A stretch of DNA of 64,000 bases from Conexibacter woesei Iso977N. GTDB taxonomy: Bacteria > Actinomycetota > Thermoleophilia > Solirubrobacterales > Solirubrobacteraceae. Under the pieces are notes generated by a model. The model ran no database searches, was not told the DNA's origin, and was given only the letters and a program-made list of their open reading frames with translations. The position numbers and the translations under genes are program-made. Below are positions 25,382-34,074 of the stretch, one piece after another (position 1 is the stretch's first letter; every line of letters begins with the position of its first letter). Location: positions 1,674,001-1,738,000 of the forward strand of contig NZ_AUKG01000002.1 of assembly GCF_000424625.1 (NCBI RefSeq), given 5' to 3'.

Positions 25382-25382
<1 letters not shown>

Positions 25383-26524
25383 CAGGCAGGGCTCCCGCTC
25401 TTGATCGCCTCGAGGAAGCGGTCGAATTGGTAGAGCGCGTCGTTGGGACCGGGCCCGGCCTCCGGGTGGTACTGGACGGTCGCGGTGTTGTGCTCGAGCA
25501 GCTCGAGCCCCTCGACCGTGCGGTCGTAGAGGTTCACGTGCGTGAGCGCGGCCTCGCCGAAGTCGGTCTGCCAGCGCACGGGCTCGTCGGCCTCGACGCG
25601 GCCGGTGCCGTCCGGCGCCTTGACCGCGAAGCCGTGGTTCTGGGCGGTGATCTCGATCTTCCCGGTCCGGAGGTCCTTCACGGGGTGGTTGCCGCCGCGG
25701 TGGCCGAAGGGCAACTTGTAGGTCTCGAGGCCGACGGCCTGGCAGAGCAGCTGATGGCCGAGGCAGATCCCCCACGTCGGGCGCTGGCCGACGAGGTCGC
25801 GGATCGTGTCGACGATGTAGCCGAGCGCCGCGGGGTCGCCCGGGCCGTTGGCCAGGAAGAACGCGTCGGCGTCGGTGGCGAGCAGCTCGGCGCTGGTCAC
25901 CGTGCACGGGTGCAGCGTGACCTCCGCCCCGCGCTCGACGAGGTTGCGGACGATCGACGACTTGATCCCGGTGTCGATCGCGTGGATCTTCACGGCGCCG
26001 CCGTAGCCGACCGTGTGCGCCTGCTGCGGCGTGACGACCTTCGCGAAGTCCGCGCCGGTCATCGACGGCTCGTTGTTGATGATGTCGCGGGCCTCGGCCT
26101 CGGAGATCTCGCCGCTGAAGATGCCGCCGCGCATCGCGCCGGCGTCGCGGATGTGGCGCACGAGCGCGCGCGTGTCGACCTCGGAGATCGCCGGGATCCC
26201 GCAGTCGATCAGCCAGTCGAGCCAGCCGCGCTCGGCCTCCGGCGCGTCCTCGCGGTTGACCGAGGCGCGCATGATCGCGGCGCGCGCCCAGACGCGGTCG
26301 GACTCCATCGCGCGCTCGCTGGCGCCGTAGTTGCCGATGTGCGGGTAGGTGAAGGTGATCAGCTGCCCGGCGAAGCTCGGGTCGGTCATCGACTCCTGGT
26401 AGCCGGACATGCCGGTCGTGAAGACGACCTCGCCGACGGCGTGGCCTTCCGCGCCGACGGAGATCCCGTCGAAGCGCGTGCCGTCCTCGAGCAGGACGTA
26501 GGCATTGGGTTGAACGGGGGTCAT
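25382..26524 (-). CDS. carA: Carbamoyl-phosphate synthase small subunit (glutaminase)
   Basis: Class I glutamine amidotransferase subunit that feeds ammonia to CarB. The N-terminal CPSase domain has [19 protein letters not shown] and [10 protein letters not shown]. The amidotransferase triad is visible: Cys near 252 in [10 protein letters not shown], and His and Glu in [13 protein letters not shown]. It has 380 residues and overlaps pyrC (ATGA) and carB (TGATG). With carB it forms the third and fourth biosynthetic steps encoded in the pyr operon. Confidence 0.97.
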
Positions 26525-27861
26525 CGCACCACTTCCAGCTGGCGGGCGCGGAACGCGAGCGTCCCGGCCGCGATGGTCAAGAGCACCTTGCCGCGCAAGG
26601 TGTTGCCGTCGAAGCAGCAGTTCGCCGAGCGCGACTCATAGCCGCCGTCGCCGACGACCCACTCGCGGTCGAGGTCGACGAGCGTGAGGTTGGCGGGCGC
26701 GCCGGGCGTGATCCCGGGCGTCGGCAGGTCGAACAGCGCGGCGCCGTCGCTCAGCCGCTGCACGAGCAGCTCGAGCGTGAGGACGCCGGGCAGGACCAAG
26801 TTGGTGTAGATCGCCGCGAACGACGTCTCCAGGCCGGTCGTGCCCATCGGCGCCTGCTCGAAGGGCACTTCCTTCTCGTCGCGCGCGTGGGGCGCGTGGT
26901 CGGTCGCGATGCAGTCGATCACACCGGACTTCAGGCCCTCGATCAGCGCCTGGCGGTCGTCCTCGGTGCGCAGCGGCGGGTTCATCTTGCAGCGCGTGTC
27001 GAGCGTCCGGACCGCCTCGTCGGTGAGGCAGAGGTGGTGCGGCGAGGCTTCGCCGGTGATCCTGACCCCGCGCTGCTTGGCATCCGCCAGCGCCTCGATC
27101 GACTCGCGCGCGCTGAGGTGCTGGATGTGGATCTTGCCGTCCTCGTAGCCGGCGATCAGCGCGTCGCGGGCGACCATCGTGGCCTCCGAGATCGACGGGA
27201 TCCCGGTGATCCCGAGCTGGGCGGAGACCTCGCCCTCGTGCATCGCGCCCTTGCCGCTCAGCGACGGGTCCTCCTCATGCAGCGCGATCACGCCGCCGCA
27301 GAGGCGCTGGTACTGCAGCGCCTTGCGCAGCATGCCGGCGGAGACCACCGGCTTGCCGTCGTCGGTGAAGCCGGCGGCGCCCTCCTCGCGCAGCGCGGCC
27401 ATCTCGGTCAGCTCGTCGCCGGCCATCCCGCGGGTGACGCAGGGGACGAAGCCGACGGGGATCCGGGCGTCGCGCGCGGCGGCGTCGCGGACGGAGCGCA
27501 GCAGCGGCGCGGAGTCCAGCGGCGGGTCGGTGTTGGGCATCGCCAGGACGGCGCAGAACCCGCCGGCGGCCGCGGCGCGGGTGCCGGTCTCGAGGTCCTC
27601 CTTGTGCTCCTGGCCGGGCGTGCGGAAGTGCACGTGCGGGTCGACGAAGGCGGGGAACAGCGCGCGGCCCTGGGCGTTGAGCGTCTCGGCGCCGTCGGGC
27701 GCGGTCAGGCTGCCGGCCGCGCCGATCTCGGCGATCTCGCCGTCGCGGACGAGGACGTCGCGTTGTTCGTCGAGTTGGGCGCGCGGGTCGAAGACGCGGG
27801 CCTCGCGGATCAAGATGTCCGTCTTGGGCAGGGCGCTCTGGACGAGCAGCGGCTCGGGCAT
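26521..27861 (-). CDS. pyrC: Dihydroorotase
   Basis: Zinc amidohydrolase that closes N-carbamoyl-aspartate to dihydroorotate. Metal ligands are in [20 protein letters not shown], and the rest of the site is in [24 protein letters not shown] and [16 protein letters not shown]. It has 446 residues and is of the class I type found in actinobacteria. The ATG directly follows the pyrB stop with no gap, and the stop overlaps the carA start (ATGA). Confidence 0.96.
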   Translation of the reverse strand: MPEPLLVQSALPKTDILIREARVFDPRAQLDEQRDVLVRDGEIAEIGAAGSLTAPDGAETLNAQGRALFPAFVDPHVHFRTPGQEHKEDLETGTRAAAAGGFCAVLAMPNTDPPLDSAPLLRSVRDAAARDARIPVGFVPCVTRGMAGDELTEMAALREEGAAGFTDDGKPVVSAGMLRKALQYQRLCGGVIALHEEDPSLSGKGAMHEGEVSAQLGITGIPSISEATMVARDALIAGYEDGKIHIQHLSARESIEALADAKQRGVRITGEASPHHLCLTDEAVRTLDTRCKMNPPLRTEDDRQALIEGLKSGVIDCIATDHAPHARDEKEVPFEQAPMGTTGLETSFAAIYTNLVLPGVLTLELLVQRLSDGAALFDLPTPGITPGAPANLTLVDLDREWVVGDGGYESRSANCCFDGNTLRGKVLLTIAAGTLAFRARQLEVVR

Positions 27862-28794
27862 TTAGGCGGGCACTCCTTCGGGCGTGCGGGCTTCGGTCGG
27901 GACGTGCGCGAGGACCTCGTAGAGGACGGCCATCCGGACGACGACGCCGGCGGCGACCTGCGCGGTGATGACGGCCTGGGGCGAGTCGACGACCTCGGCG
28001 CTGAGCTCGACGCCGCGGTTGACGGGGCCGGGGTGCATCAGCACCTGCTTGGCGCCGAGGCGGCGGCCGTTGATCTGGTACCAGGCGGCGTACTCGCGCA
28101 GCGAGGGGACCCAGGATTCGGTCATGCGCTCGTGCTGCATGCGCAGGGCGTAGACGACGTCGGCCTGGCCGAGGTCGTCGAGCGTGTAGCGGATCTCGCA
28201 GCCGAGGGCCTCGATCCCGCGCGGGATCAGCGTCGGCGGGCCGGCGAGCGTGACCCTGGCCCCCATCTTCTGGAAGGCCATGATGTTGCTGCGCGCGACG
28301 CGGCTGTGCAGGACGTCGCCGACGATCCAGATGTTGAGGCCGTCGAGGCCGCCGAGGCGCTGGCGCAGCGTGTGGACGTCGAGCAGCGCCTGGGTCGGGT
28401 GCTCGTGCTTGCCGTCGCCGGCGTTGACGACCGCGGCGGGCGTCCAGCCGGACACCAGCTCGGCGGCGCCGGCCCAGGGGGTCCGGATGACGATCGCGTC
28501 GGGCTTGTGGGCGCCGAGAGTCAAGATGGTGTCCTTGAGGGACTCGCCCTTCTCGACGCTGCTGCCGGACGCGGAGAAGTTCACGACGTCGGCGGAGAGG
28601 CGCTTGGCGGCCAGCTCGAAGCTGCTGCGTGTGCGCGTGCTCGCCTCGTAGAAGAGGTTGAGGACCGTGCGGCCGCGGAGCGCGGGCACCTTCTTGATCT
28701 CGCGATCGGCGACCTCGGCGAACGACGCCGCCCGGTCGCAGATGCGCTCGATGTCGGCGCGCTCGAGCTGCTCGACGGATACCAGGTGCTTCAT
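27862..28794 (-). CDS. pyrB: Aspartate carbamoyltransferase catalytic subunit
   Basis: Joins carbamoyl phosphate and aspartate in the first committed pyrimidine step. The carbamoyl-phosphate motif is FYEASTRTRSSFELAAKRL, and HPTQALLDVHT and MHPGPVNRGVELS are conserved. It has 310 residues. No pyrI regulatory chain is present in the window, so the enzyme is probably unregulated by pyrI and controlled through PyrR. The start overlaps the pyrR stop (ATGA) and the stop abuts pyrC. Confidence 0.97.
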   Translation of the reverse strand: MKHLVSVEQLERADIERICDRAASFAEVADREIKKVPALRGRTVLNLFYEASTRTRSSFELAAKRLSADVVNFSASGSSVEKGESLKDTILTLGAHKPDAIVIRTPWAGAAELVSGWTPAAVVNAGDGKHEHPTQALLDVHTLRQRLGGLDGLNIWIVGDVLHSRVARSNIMAFQKMGARVTLAGPPTLIPRGIEALGCEIRYTLDDLGQADVVYALRMQHERMTESWVPSLREYAAWYQINGRRLGAKQVLMHPGPVNRGVELSAEVVDSPQAVITAQVAAGVVVRMAVLYEVLAHVPTEARTPEGVPA

Positions 28795-29342
28795 GCCGTC
28801 ACCTCGCTCAGTTCCGTGATGCGTACTTCATCAACTTGGTCGAGTTCTTCCACATGGACGTTGACGCGCTCGGAGCGCGAGGTCGGCAGGTTCTTGCCGA
28901 CGTAGTCCGGGCGGATCGGCAGCTCGCGGTGGCCGCGGTCGGCGAGGACCGCGAGCTGGACCTTGGCGGGGCGGCCGTAGGAGAACAGCGCCTCGATCGC
29001 GCTGCGGACCGTGCGGCCGGTGAAGAGGACGTCGTCGACGAGGACGATCGTGCGGCCGTCGAGCTCGAAGTCGACGTGGCTGGCGTGGATCGTCGGCTGC
29101 TCGGCGCGGCGGCCGACGTCGTCGCGGTAGAACGAGATGTCGAGGTCGCCGATCGGGACCTCGCGCTCCAGCAGGTCGATCAGCAGCGCGTGGATGCGGC
29201 GGGCGAGGATCGCCCCGCGGCGGTGGATGCCGACGATCGCCAAGCGGTCCGGCTCGTCGTTGCGCTCGACGATCTCGTGCGCGATGCGCACGAGGGTGCG
29301 GCGCATGTCGTCCTCGTCGAGGACGACCTTCTCGTGATCCAT
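28791..29342 (-). CDS. pyrR: Pyrimidine operon regulator / uracil phosphoribosyltransferase
   Basis: RNA-binding repressor of pyr genes that senses UMP/UTP against PRPP, with a phosphoribosyltransferase fold. The PRPP motif is VLVDDVLFTGRTVRSAIEAL, and the basic RNA-facing segment includes GIHRRGAILARRI. It has 183 residues and heads the six-gene pyr operon. A PyrR-type binding element sits 9 bases before its ATG and includes its Shine-Dalgarno sequence, so it probably represses its own translation and that of the coupled genes. Confidence 0.97.
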   Translation of the reverse strand: MDHEKVVLDEDDMRRTLVRIAHEIVERNDEPDRLAIVGIHRRGAILARRIHALLIDLLEREVPIGDLDISFYRDDVGRRAEQPTIHASHVDFELDGRTIVLVDDVLFTGRTVRSAIEALFSYGRPAKVQLAVLADRGHRELPIRPDYVGKNLPTSRSERVNVHVEELDQVDEVRITELSEVTA

Positions 29343-29350
29343 GGTGTTCC

Positions 29351-29373
29351 GTCCTTCCTGGCCTCACGGGACC
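29351..29373 (-). promoter_or_regulatory. PyrR-binding loop sequestering the pyrR ribosome binding site
   Basis: Read on the minus strand, a stem begins GTCC (29372-29369) and closes with GGAC (29354-29351). It frames the loop CCGTGAGGC that matches the PyrR recognition loop. The Shine-Dalgarno sequence GGAAGGA (29358-29352) forms the 3' side of the stem, 9 bases before ATG 29342. PyrR in Mycobacterium smegmatis is known to repress by hiding the ribosome binding site in just this way. Confidence 0.75.
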
Positions 29374-29432
29374 GGGTTAAAGGGTCGGTGCTGGGTTCAA
29401 CCTAGCAGCGCGCGCGGGCGTAGAGTCGCTCC

Positions 29433-30248
29433 ATGAGCGACCAGGAGCGTGCGCGTGCGACGTGGGCCGCCGGGGACTTCCCGGAGGTGGCCCGGACGAC
29501 GATCCCGAGCGTCGGGCCGGCGCTCGTCGCGGCGGCGGGAATCCGGACCGGCGACCGCGTGCTGGACGTCGGCGCGGGGTCGGGCGCGACGTCGATCCCG
29601 GCGGCGCTGGCGGGTGGTGACGTGGTCGCTTCGGACCTCACGCCGGAGCTGCTCGCGGCGGGGCGGTCGGCGGCGGTCGCGGCGGGCGTCGCGCTGGAGT
29701 GGGTCGAGGCCGACGCGCAGGCGCTGCCGTTCGACGACGGGGCGTTCGATGTGGTGCTGTCGTCGTTCGGGGCGATGTTCGCGCCGGATCATGCGCGGGT
29801 GGCGTCCGAGTTGGTGCGGGTCGCGCGGCCGGGCGCGACGATCGCGATGGCCAACTGGCGGCCGGGCGGATGGGTGGCGGAGATGTTCGGGACGCAGGCG
29901 TCGTTCCTGCCTGCTCCGCCGGCCGGGTTCCAGCCGCCGATCCTGTGGGGCGACGAGGCGCACGTGCGGGAGCTGTTCGGGGATCGGGTCGCGTCGCTGA
30001 GCTTCACGCCGGCGGTCCAGGTGCTCGACGCGTTCGCCGGTCCGCGGGAGCTGGTCGAGTTCTACAAGTTGAACTTCGGGCCGACGATCATGGCGTTCCG
30101 GGCGCTGGCGGGCGAGCCGGAGCGCGCGGCAGAGCTGGACGCGGCGCTGCTGGCGTTCGCGGAGCGGACGAACCGCGCGGCGCCGGGCGACGCGGGCGGC
30201 GCGCGCTACGAGTTGGAGTACGTCTTGGTGGTCGGCACGCGGTCCTGA
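29433..30248 (+). CDS. Class I SAM-dependent methyltransferase
   Basis: 271-residue Rossmann methyltransferase. Motif I is VLDVGAGSGATSIPAA, the acidic residue binding the SAM ribose is in VVASDLTPELL, and motif IV region is FDVVLSSFGAMFAPDH. It resembles the UbiE/COQ5 and Methyltransf_11 group that acts on small molecules; the substrate is unknown. It is transcribed divergently from pyrR across 90 bases and converges on the ribonuclease Z gene, overlapping its 3' end by 43 bases. Confidence 0.88.
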   Translation: MSDQERARATWAAGDFPEVARTTIPSVGPALVAAAGIRTGDRVLDVGAGSGATSIPAALAGGDVVASDLTPELLAAGRSAAVAAGVALEWVEADAQALPFDDGAFDVVLSSFGAMFAPDHARVASELVRVARPGATIAMANWRPGGWVAEMFGTQASFLPAPPAGFQPPILWGDEAHVRELFGDRVASLSFTPAVQVLDAFAGPRELVEFYKLNFGPTIMAFRALAGEPERAAELDAALLAFAERTNRAAPGDAGGARYELEYVLVVGTRS

Positions 30249-31183
30249 CGGTCCGGGCGCTCCGGGCGGTGGTGCTCGGGCGGGCCCTTCTCGGGGAACG
30301 GGACGTCGATCCAGTCGCCGTCGTGCGGGACGACGGTGTTGGCGAACGTCGCCTGCGCCTCCTCGCGGATCTGGCGTCCGGCGTAGCGGGTCGAGATGTG
30401 GGTCAGCGCGAGCTGCCGGACACCCGCGTCCTGCGCGAGCTCGGCGGCCTGGCGGGCGGTCGAGTGGCCGGTCTCGTGCGCGCGCTCGCGGTCCTCGTCG
30501 AGGAACGTGGCCTCGTGGACGAGGACGTCGGCGTTGGCGGCCGTCTCCCGGATCATGTCGCAGGGCGAGGTGTCGCCGGTGAAGATCAGGCGGCGGCCGC
30601 GGCGGGTCTCCCCCATGACCTGCTCGGGTGCGACGCCGTTGACGGTCTCGCCCTTCTGCAGGCGGCCGAAGTCAGGGCCGAACTCGACGCCCAGCTTCCT
30701 GGCCAGCTCGGCGTCGAAGCGTCCGGGGCGGTCGTGCTCGAACAGCGCGTACCCGTACGCCTCGCCCCGGTGGCGCACGCGCAGCACGTGGATCTCGTAG
30801 CCGTCGAAGTCGACGATCGCGTCGCCCTCGAGGTCGGTGACGTTGAGGCGGTACTTCAGGCGGCCGAAGACTGTGCGCTGGAGGTCGGCGAGCAGGCGCT
30901 CGGTGCCGGGCGGGCCGAAGACGGTCAGCGGCGTGGTGCGGTCCCGGAGGTCGAAGGACTTCAACATGCCCGGGAGCCCGAGCCAGTGGTCGAGGTGGAG
31001 ATGCGTGAGGAAGACCTCGGTGATCTCCGGCAGCCCGCCCTGGCGGATGAGCTGGCGCTGGGTGCCCTCGCCGCAGTCGATCAGGAGCTTGTCGGAGCCG
31101 TGGCGCAGCAGCGTGGCCGGGAGGCCGCGGGCGGCGGAGGGAACGGAGCCGGCGGTGCCGGCGAAGTGGATCGAGAGGTCCAT
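30206..31183 (-). CDS. rnz: Ribonuclease Z (tRNA 3' endonuclease)
   Basis: Metallo-beta-lactamase-fold nuclease that trims the 3' end of tRNA precursors. The zinc motif is THLHLDHWLGLP, the start is IHFAGTAGSVPSAARG, and further ligands are in FTGDTSPCDM and ALTHISTRY. The length, 325 residues, is typical of the short form. The last about 35 residues are charged and low complexity. The 3' end overlaps the methyltransferase gene by 43 bases. A tRNA gene lies about 500 bases away on the other strand. Confidence 0.93.
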   Translation of the reverse strand: MDLSIHFAGTAGSVPSAARGLPATLLRHGSDKLLIDCGEGTQRQLIRQGGLPEITEVFLTHLHLDHWLGLPGMLKSFDLRDRTTPLTVFGPPGTERLLADLQRTVFGRLKYRLNVTDLEGDAIVDFDGYEIHVLRVRHRGEAYGYALFEHDRPGRFDAELARKLGVEFGPDFGRLQKGETVNGVAPEQVMGETRRGRRLIFTGDTSPCDMIRETAANADVLVHEATFLDEDRERAHETGHSTARQAAELAQDAGVRQLALTHISTRYAGRQIREEAQATFANTVVPHDGDWIDVPFPEKGPPEHHRPERPDRQDRVPTTKTYSNS

Positions 31184-31229
31184 CGGGCGCCGCTGAGGCT
31201 ATCTGGCGCTGCGGTTAGGGTCCTGCGTC

Positions 31230-31667
31230 ATGTTGAAGGAGTTCCGTACGTTCCTGTTGCGCGGCAACCTCGTCGACCTCGCCATCGCGGTGGTCATCGG
31301 CGCGGCGTTCGGCGCGGTCGTGACCGCGTTGGTGAGGGACCTGGTCACCCCGCTGATCGCCGCGATCGGCGGCCAGCCCGACTTCAGCGACCTCTCGTTC
31401 ACGATCAACTCCTCGAAGTTCCTCTACGGCGAGTTCCTGAACGCCCTGCTCTCCTTCGTGATCATCGCGGCGGTGGTGTTCTTCTTCGTCGTCAAGCCCG
31501 TCGGAGCGCTCCTCGATCGTGTCCAGACCGGCGAAGCCGTCGACGAACCGACCCGCGAATGCCCCGCCTGCCTGAGCCAGATCCCCTTCGCCGCCCGCCG
31601 CTGCGCCTTCTGCACCGAAGAAGTCGGCCCGGCCACCCCACCGGCAGCAGCAGCGACCCCCGCCTAA
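31230..31667 (+). CDS. mscL: Large-conductance mechanosensitive channel with C-terminal zinc ribbon
   Basis: Pressure-release channel of the inner membrane. The N-terminal helix and first transmembrane helix are LKEFRTFLLRGNLVDLAIAV and the following VIGAAFGAVVTAL. The second transmembrane helix is near 70-95 (FVIIAAVVFFFVV). In place of the usual short C-terminal helix it ends with CPAC-x11-CAFC, a likely zinc ribbon, then a Pro/Ala tail, 145 residues in all. The start is 46 bases from the divergent rnz gene. tRNA-Arg follows 26 bases downstream. Confidence 0.93.
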   Translation: MLKEFRTFLLRGNLVDLAIAVVIGAAFGAVVTALVRDLVTPLIAAIGGQPDFSDLSFTINSSKFLYGEFLNALLSFVIIAAVVFFFVVKPVGALLDRVQTGEAVDEPTRECPACLSQIPFAARRCAFCTEEVGPATPPAAAATPA

Positions 31668-31692
31668 CCCGATACGCTGCCCCTGCGCACCC

Positions 31693-31765
<73 letters not shown>

Positions 31766-31770
31766 CTGAC

Positions 31771-31798
31771 CGGAAGCCCCGCCGCTGCGGGGCTTCCG
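31771..31798 (+). terminator. Terminator after tRNA-Arg
   Basis: A perfect 12-base-pair stem CGGAAGCCCCGC / GCGGGGCTTCCG with loop CGCT, followed by TCGTTCT, lies 5 bases past the tRNA. Confidence 0.85.
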
Positions 31799-32243
31799 TC
31801 GTTCTGGGACCGCGAGATCGGGCCGTCATCGTGACTCACCCGCCTCGCGCCGACGGATCGTCTCGATCTTGACCGCCGGTCCGAAGCGGCATCTACGGTC
31901 CGTCATGTACCCGGTCCCCTTTCGAAAGACTGAGGTGGCGACCCAGACACCCAGGGCGCACCTTGCCAGGTGGCAGGGTTCCGGGACCCCCATCCGGCGG
32001 GCTCGTTTGGCATGAGCAGTGCTTAACGCGTAATGTTGCTGACTGTTCGCTCACGATCAAAGCTCAAGCGATCATGACATAGAGCGTTTACAAAGCGGCC
32101 ACCCGGTCCCGCACTCGGATGAGACGGGGTCGGCCAGCTTCGCTCGCGGATGCATGCAGAGGCCAGCCGTGGGGGCTGCCCTCTTCCGACGAGCCGAGGC
32201 CCTGGAGACCGAGCCTCGGCCAACACCATCTACGGGAGGTCAG
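31799..32243. other. Gene-free stretch, more AT-rich, with two small hairpins
   Basis: No supported gene in 445 bases. The stretch is visibly less GC-rich than its surroundings. Two adjoining short inverted repeats (CCTTGCC / GGCAGGG around 31958-31978 and GGGT / ACCC just after) could form a structured leader or small RNA. A direct repeat GATCA occurs twice near 32055-32077. The last part contains the leader and GGGAGG ribosome binding site of the next gene. Short open frames here look non-coding. Confidence 0.5.
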
Positions 32244-32636
32244 ATGAGGTTCGATATCAAGCCGCGCCGGCTCATTTTGGGTCTTTGCGCGGTGGCGCTG
32301 TTCGTTTTTCCGGCTGCGGCCATGGCGACGTTCGTCAACTTCCATGACGTCGGCGGTTTCGCCCACGGCCTGGCCGATGGCGACAACAACAACGGCTACG
32401 TCCGCGATTACGTCCACGCCGACAACGGAACCAACAGGTGGTTGGTGACCCAACGCTGGCAGGACACCAACAACCTTGGCTTCGACCAGTGCGGCGCCTG
32501 CCCAACGATCGATCGCGGCATTTCGCCGACGCTCAACGAGTGCCACGAGTCGGTTGACACCCAGGCCGCAGACGTGAACGGGTTCTCGCAGATGTCGAAC
32601 CACCGTCACTACCACGCCAACTACTGCGGCTCGTAA
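32244..32636 (+). CDS. Small secreted protein of unknown function
   Basis: 130 residues with a clear signal peptide (basic KPRRL, hydrophobic ILGLCAVALFVFP, cleavage after AAAMA). The mature part of about 100 residues is rich in Asn, Asp, His and Gly and has four cysteines (DQCGACPT, ECHES, NYCGS), so disulfides are likely. I recognise no family. GGGAGG lies 4 bases before ATG 32244, which decides the start over an upstream one. It stands in a more AT-rich patch with a second secreted protein 34 bases on. Confidence 0.7.
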   Translation: MRFDIKPRRLILGLCAVALFVFPAAAMATFVNFHDVGGFAHGLADGDNNNGYVRDYVHADNGTNRWLVTQRWQDTNNLGFDQCGACPTIDRGISPTLNECHESVDTQAADVNGFSQMSNHRHYHANYCGS

Positions 32637-32657
32637 GGCGACCACAATGCATTTGAA

Positions 32658-32663
32658 TATGAT
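32658..32663 (+). promoter_or_regulatory. Strong -10 element for a leaderless start
   Basis: TATGAT matches TATAAT at five of six positions and lies 7 bases before ATG 32671, inside an AT-rich stretch. That places the transcription start at or next to the start codon. No good -35 is seen, and no Shine-Dalgarno sequence is present. Confidence 0.5.
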
Positions 32664-32670
32664 TAGCGGT

Positions 32671-33237
32671 ATGCGTCTCAACAAGAAGCACGTGCGCTAC
32701 GCGGTGGCCCTCGCTGTCTGCGGAGCGTGCACCGGAGGTGCGGCGGCGTCGATCGCTTCTTCGATCGGCGGGGACGACGTCAACGCGCCGGTCGACAAGC
32801 CCACGACCAAGATCCAGGCGCTCGATGCGCCGGCGGCCAAGACGCTGCCGGAGTACAAGGTGGCCGCCTTCGGGTCCGGGAGCTTGATCTGCTTGGCAGT
32901 TTCTGGTCTGGACGGCCAGGCGAGCGTGACGCGGATGTGTTTCAACCCCGACCAGCCGCCCTACAGCAACGGTGGTGTCGGCACGTTCAAGTTTGCCACC
33001 GCCAGCGGCTCCCTCAACATCGGCGTGGTGCCCGGTAACGCCACCAGCGCAGTAGCGGACGCCGGCAACGGCGCGGCGCGTTACCCGGTGCAGGCCATCG
33101 ACAGCGAGGTGGCCGGCGGCAAGTCGTTCGGGTACTTCGAGACGACCGGCGACTCCACCGACCAGATCGAGTCGGCCCAAGCGCAGGATGCCGACAAGGC
33201 GGTCGTGGCGAACTACAAGGCCGTTCCCGCGCGCTAG
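32671..33237 (+). CDS. Secreted or surface protein of unknown function
   Basis: 188 residues from ATG 32671 (MRLNKKHVRYAVALAVCGAC). The N-terminus has a basic patch and the hydrophobic stretch YAVALAVCGACTGGAAASIA, a signal peptide or membrane anchor. The rest is Ala/Gly/Ser-rich with two cysteines (LICLAV, TRMCFNP) and no recognised domain. Two other in-frame ATGs lie upstream (32647, 32659), but the -10 element sits between them and 32671, favouring a leaderless start at 32671. A terminator hairpin follows the gene. Confidence 0.7.
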   Translation: MRLNKKHVRYAVALAVCGACTGGAAASIASSIGGDDVNAPVDKPTTKIQALDAPAAKTLPEYKVAAFGSGSLICLAVSGLDGQASVTRMCFNPDQPPYSNGGVGTFKFATASGSLNIGVVPGNATSAVADAGNGAARYPVQAIDSEVAGGKSFGYFETTGDSTDQIESAQAQDADKAVVANYKAVPAR

Positions 33238-33268
33238 CCGATCGAGCTGGAGCAACTCCGCATTGCCG

Positions 33269-33309
33269 AAGCCCCTGGCTGCCGCTCCTACCGGCGCCGG
33301 GGGCTTTGT
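33269..33309 (+). terminator. Terminator after the second secreted protein
   Basis: AAGCCCC (33269-33275) pairs with GGGGCTT (33300-33306) around a longer loop, followed by TGTCGTT. It lies 31 bases after the stop codon. Confidence 0.6.
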
Positions 33310-33482
33310 CGTTCATGATGGAGTGGGAGCGACGTCCACCGTGACGGTTTTGTCGGCGATGACGAGTCGCGGGCCGGCACGCCTGGACGTGGACGCCGCG
33401 GCACGCATCGTGTTGACGTCCAACTTGCTTGAGGAGTGCCGAGGGGCGTGCAACCCTCAGAGGCATGGAGCATGATGCCGCG

Positions 33483-33704
33483 ATGAGTGAGGATCCGTTG
33501 GCCCGGTTGGCGGCGGAGTTGGAGCGGTTGTCGGCGGCGCATTTGAAGTTGGGTGAGGCGACTGCTGCGTTGATCCCGCAGGCGGCTCCGGAGGAGCGGC
33601 GGATCTTGGGTCAGGCGGCGAAGGCCGCTCGGGCCGCTGCTCGCAGCGCCTCCGAGGCGAGTGCGAAGGCGCTCACCTCGACGTCGCCCTCGCCCGAGCG
33701 TTAG
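33483..33704 (+). CDS. Small helical protein of unknown function
   Basis: 73 residues from ATG 33483 (MSEDPLARLAAELERLSAAH), nearly all predicted helix, with heptad-like Leu/Ala spacing that may form a coiled coil. No family is recognised. Leucines are often TTG and other codons end in T more than in neighbours, a codon use unlike the surrounding genes. An in-frame ATG lies 18 bases upstream. The 3' end overlaps the convergent gene by 32 bases. Confidence 0.55.
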   Translation: MSEDPLARLAAELERLSAAHLKLGEATAALIPQAAPEERRILGQAAKAARAAARSASEASAKALTSTSPSPER

Positions 33705-34035
33705 CGGCGCGGTAGCGCTGGTCGCCCCAGGCCACCAGCGACTGCAGGGTCGTCAGCCCGCGCTCGGCGTCGGTGCGCATCTCCTCGAAGGCCGAGCAGG
33801 CGAGGTCGACCTCCTCGAGGGTGACGTCGGGCTGCTCGGCGCAGAAGCGGCCGATCCAGCGGACCGCGGCGGCGTCGTAGCGCTCGGGTTCGCGGTCGCG
33901 CAGCAGCACGCAGACGTGCAGCGCGTCGTCGAGGTTGATCTGCGGCAGCTCGGCGGCGGCGGCGCGGATGATGAGGAGGTTCTTCGTCGCAAGTGCGCGA
34001 CGGAAGCGGGCGTGGGGTGAACCGGCATCTGACAC
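33673..34035 (-). CDS. Conserved-looking hypothetical protein
   Basis: 120 residues from GTG 34035, soluble and mostly helical (LHVCVLLRDREPERYDAAAV, RWIGRFCAEQPDVTLEEVDL). Composition and third-position GC are those of a real gene. No domain is recognised. It lies 39 bases upstream of the end of ligD on the other side and overlaps the small helical gene by 32 bases at its 3' end. Confidence 0.65.
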   Translation of the reverse strand: MSDAGSPHARFRRALATKNLLIIRAAAAELPQINLDDALHVCVLLRDREPERYDAAAVRWIGRFCAEQPDVTLEEVDLACSAFEEMRTDAERGLTTLQSLVAWGDQRYRAANARARATSR

Positions 34036-34074
34036 GAACAGATGTTCGCATGGCCGTCCAGCACTTTTGATGTG

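Noticed and set aside
32533-33255. 240-residue minus-strand frame
   Set aside because: Antisense to the two secreted-protein genes, whose signal peptides and signals support the plus strand.
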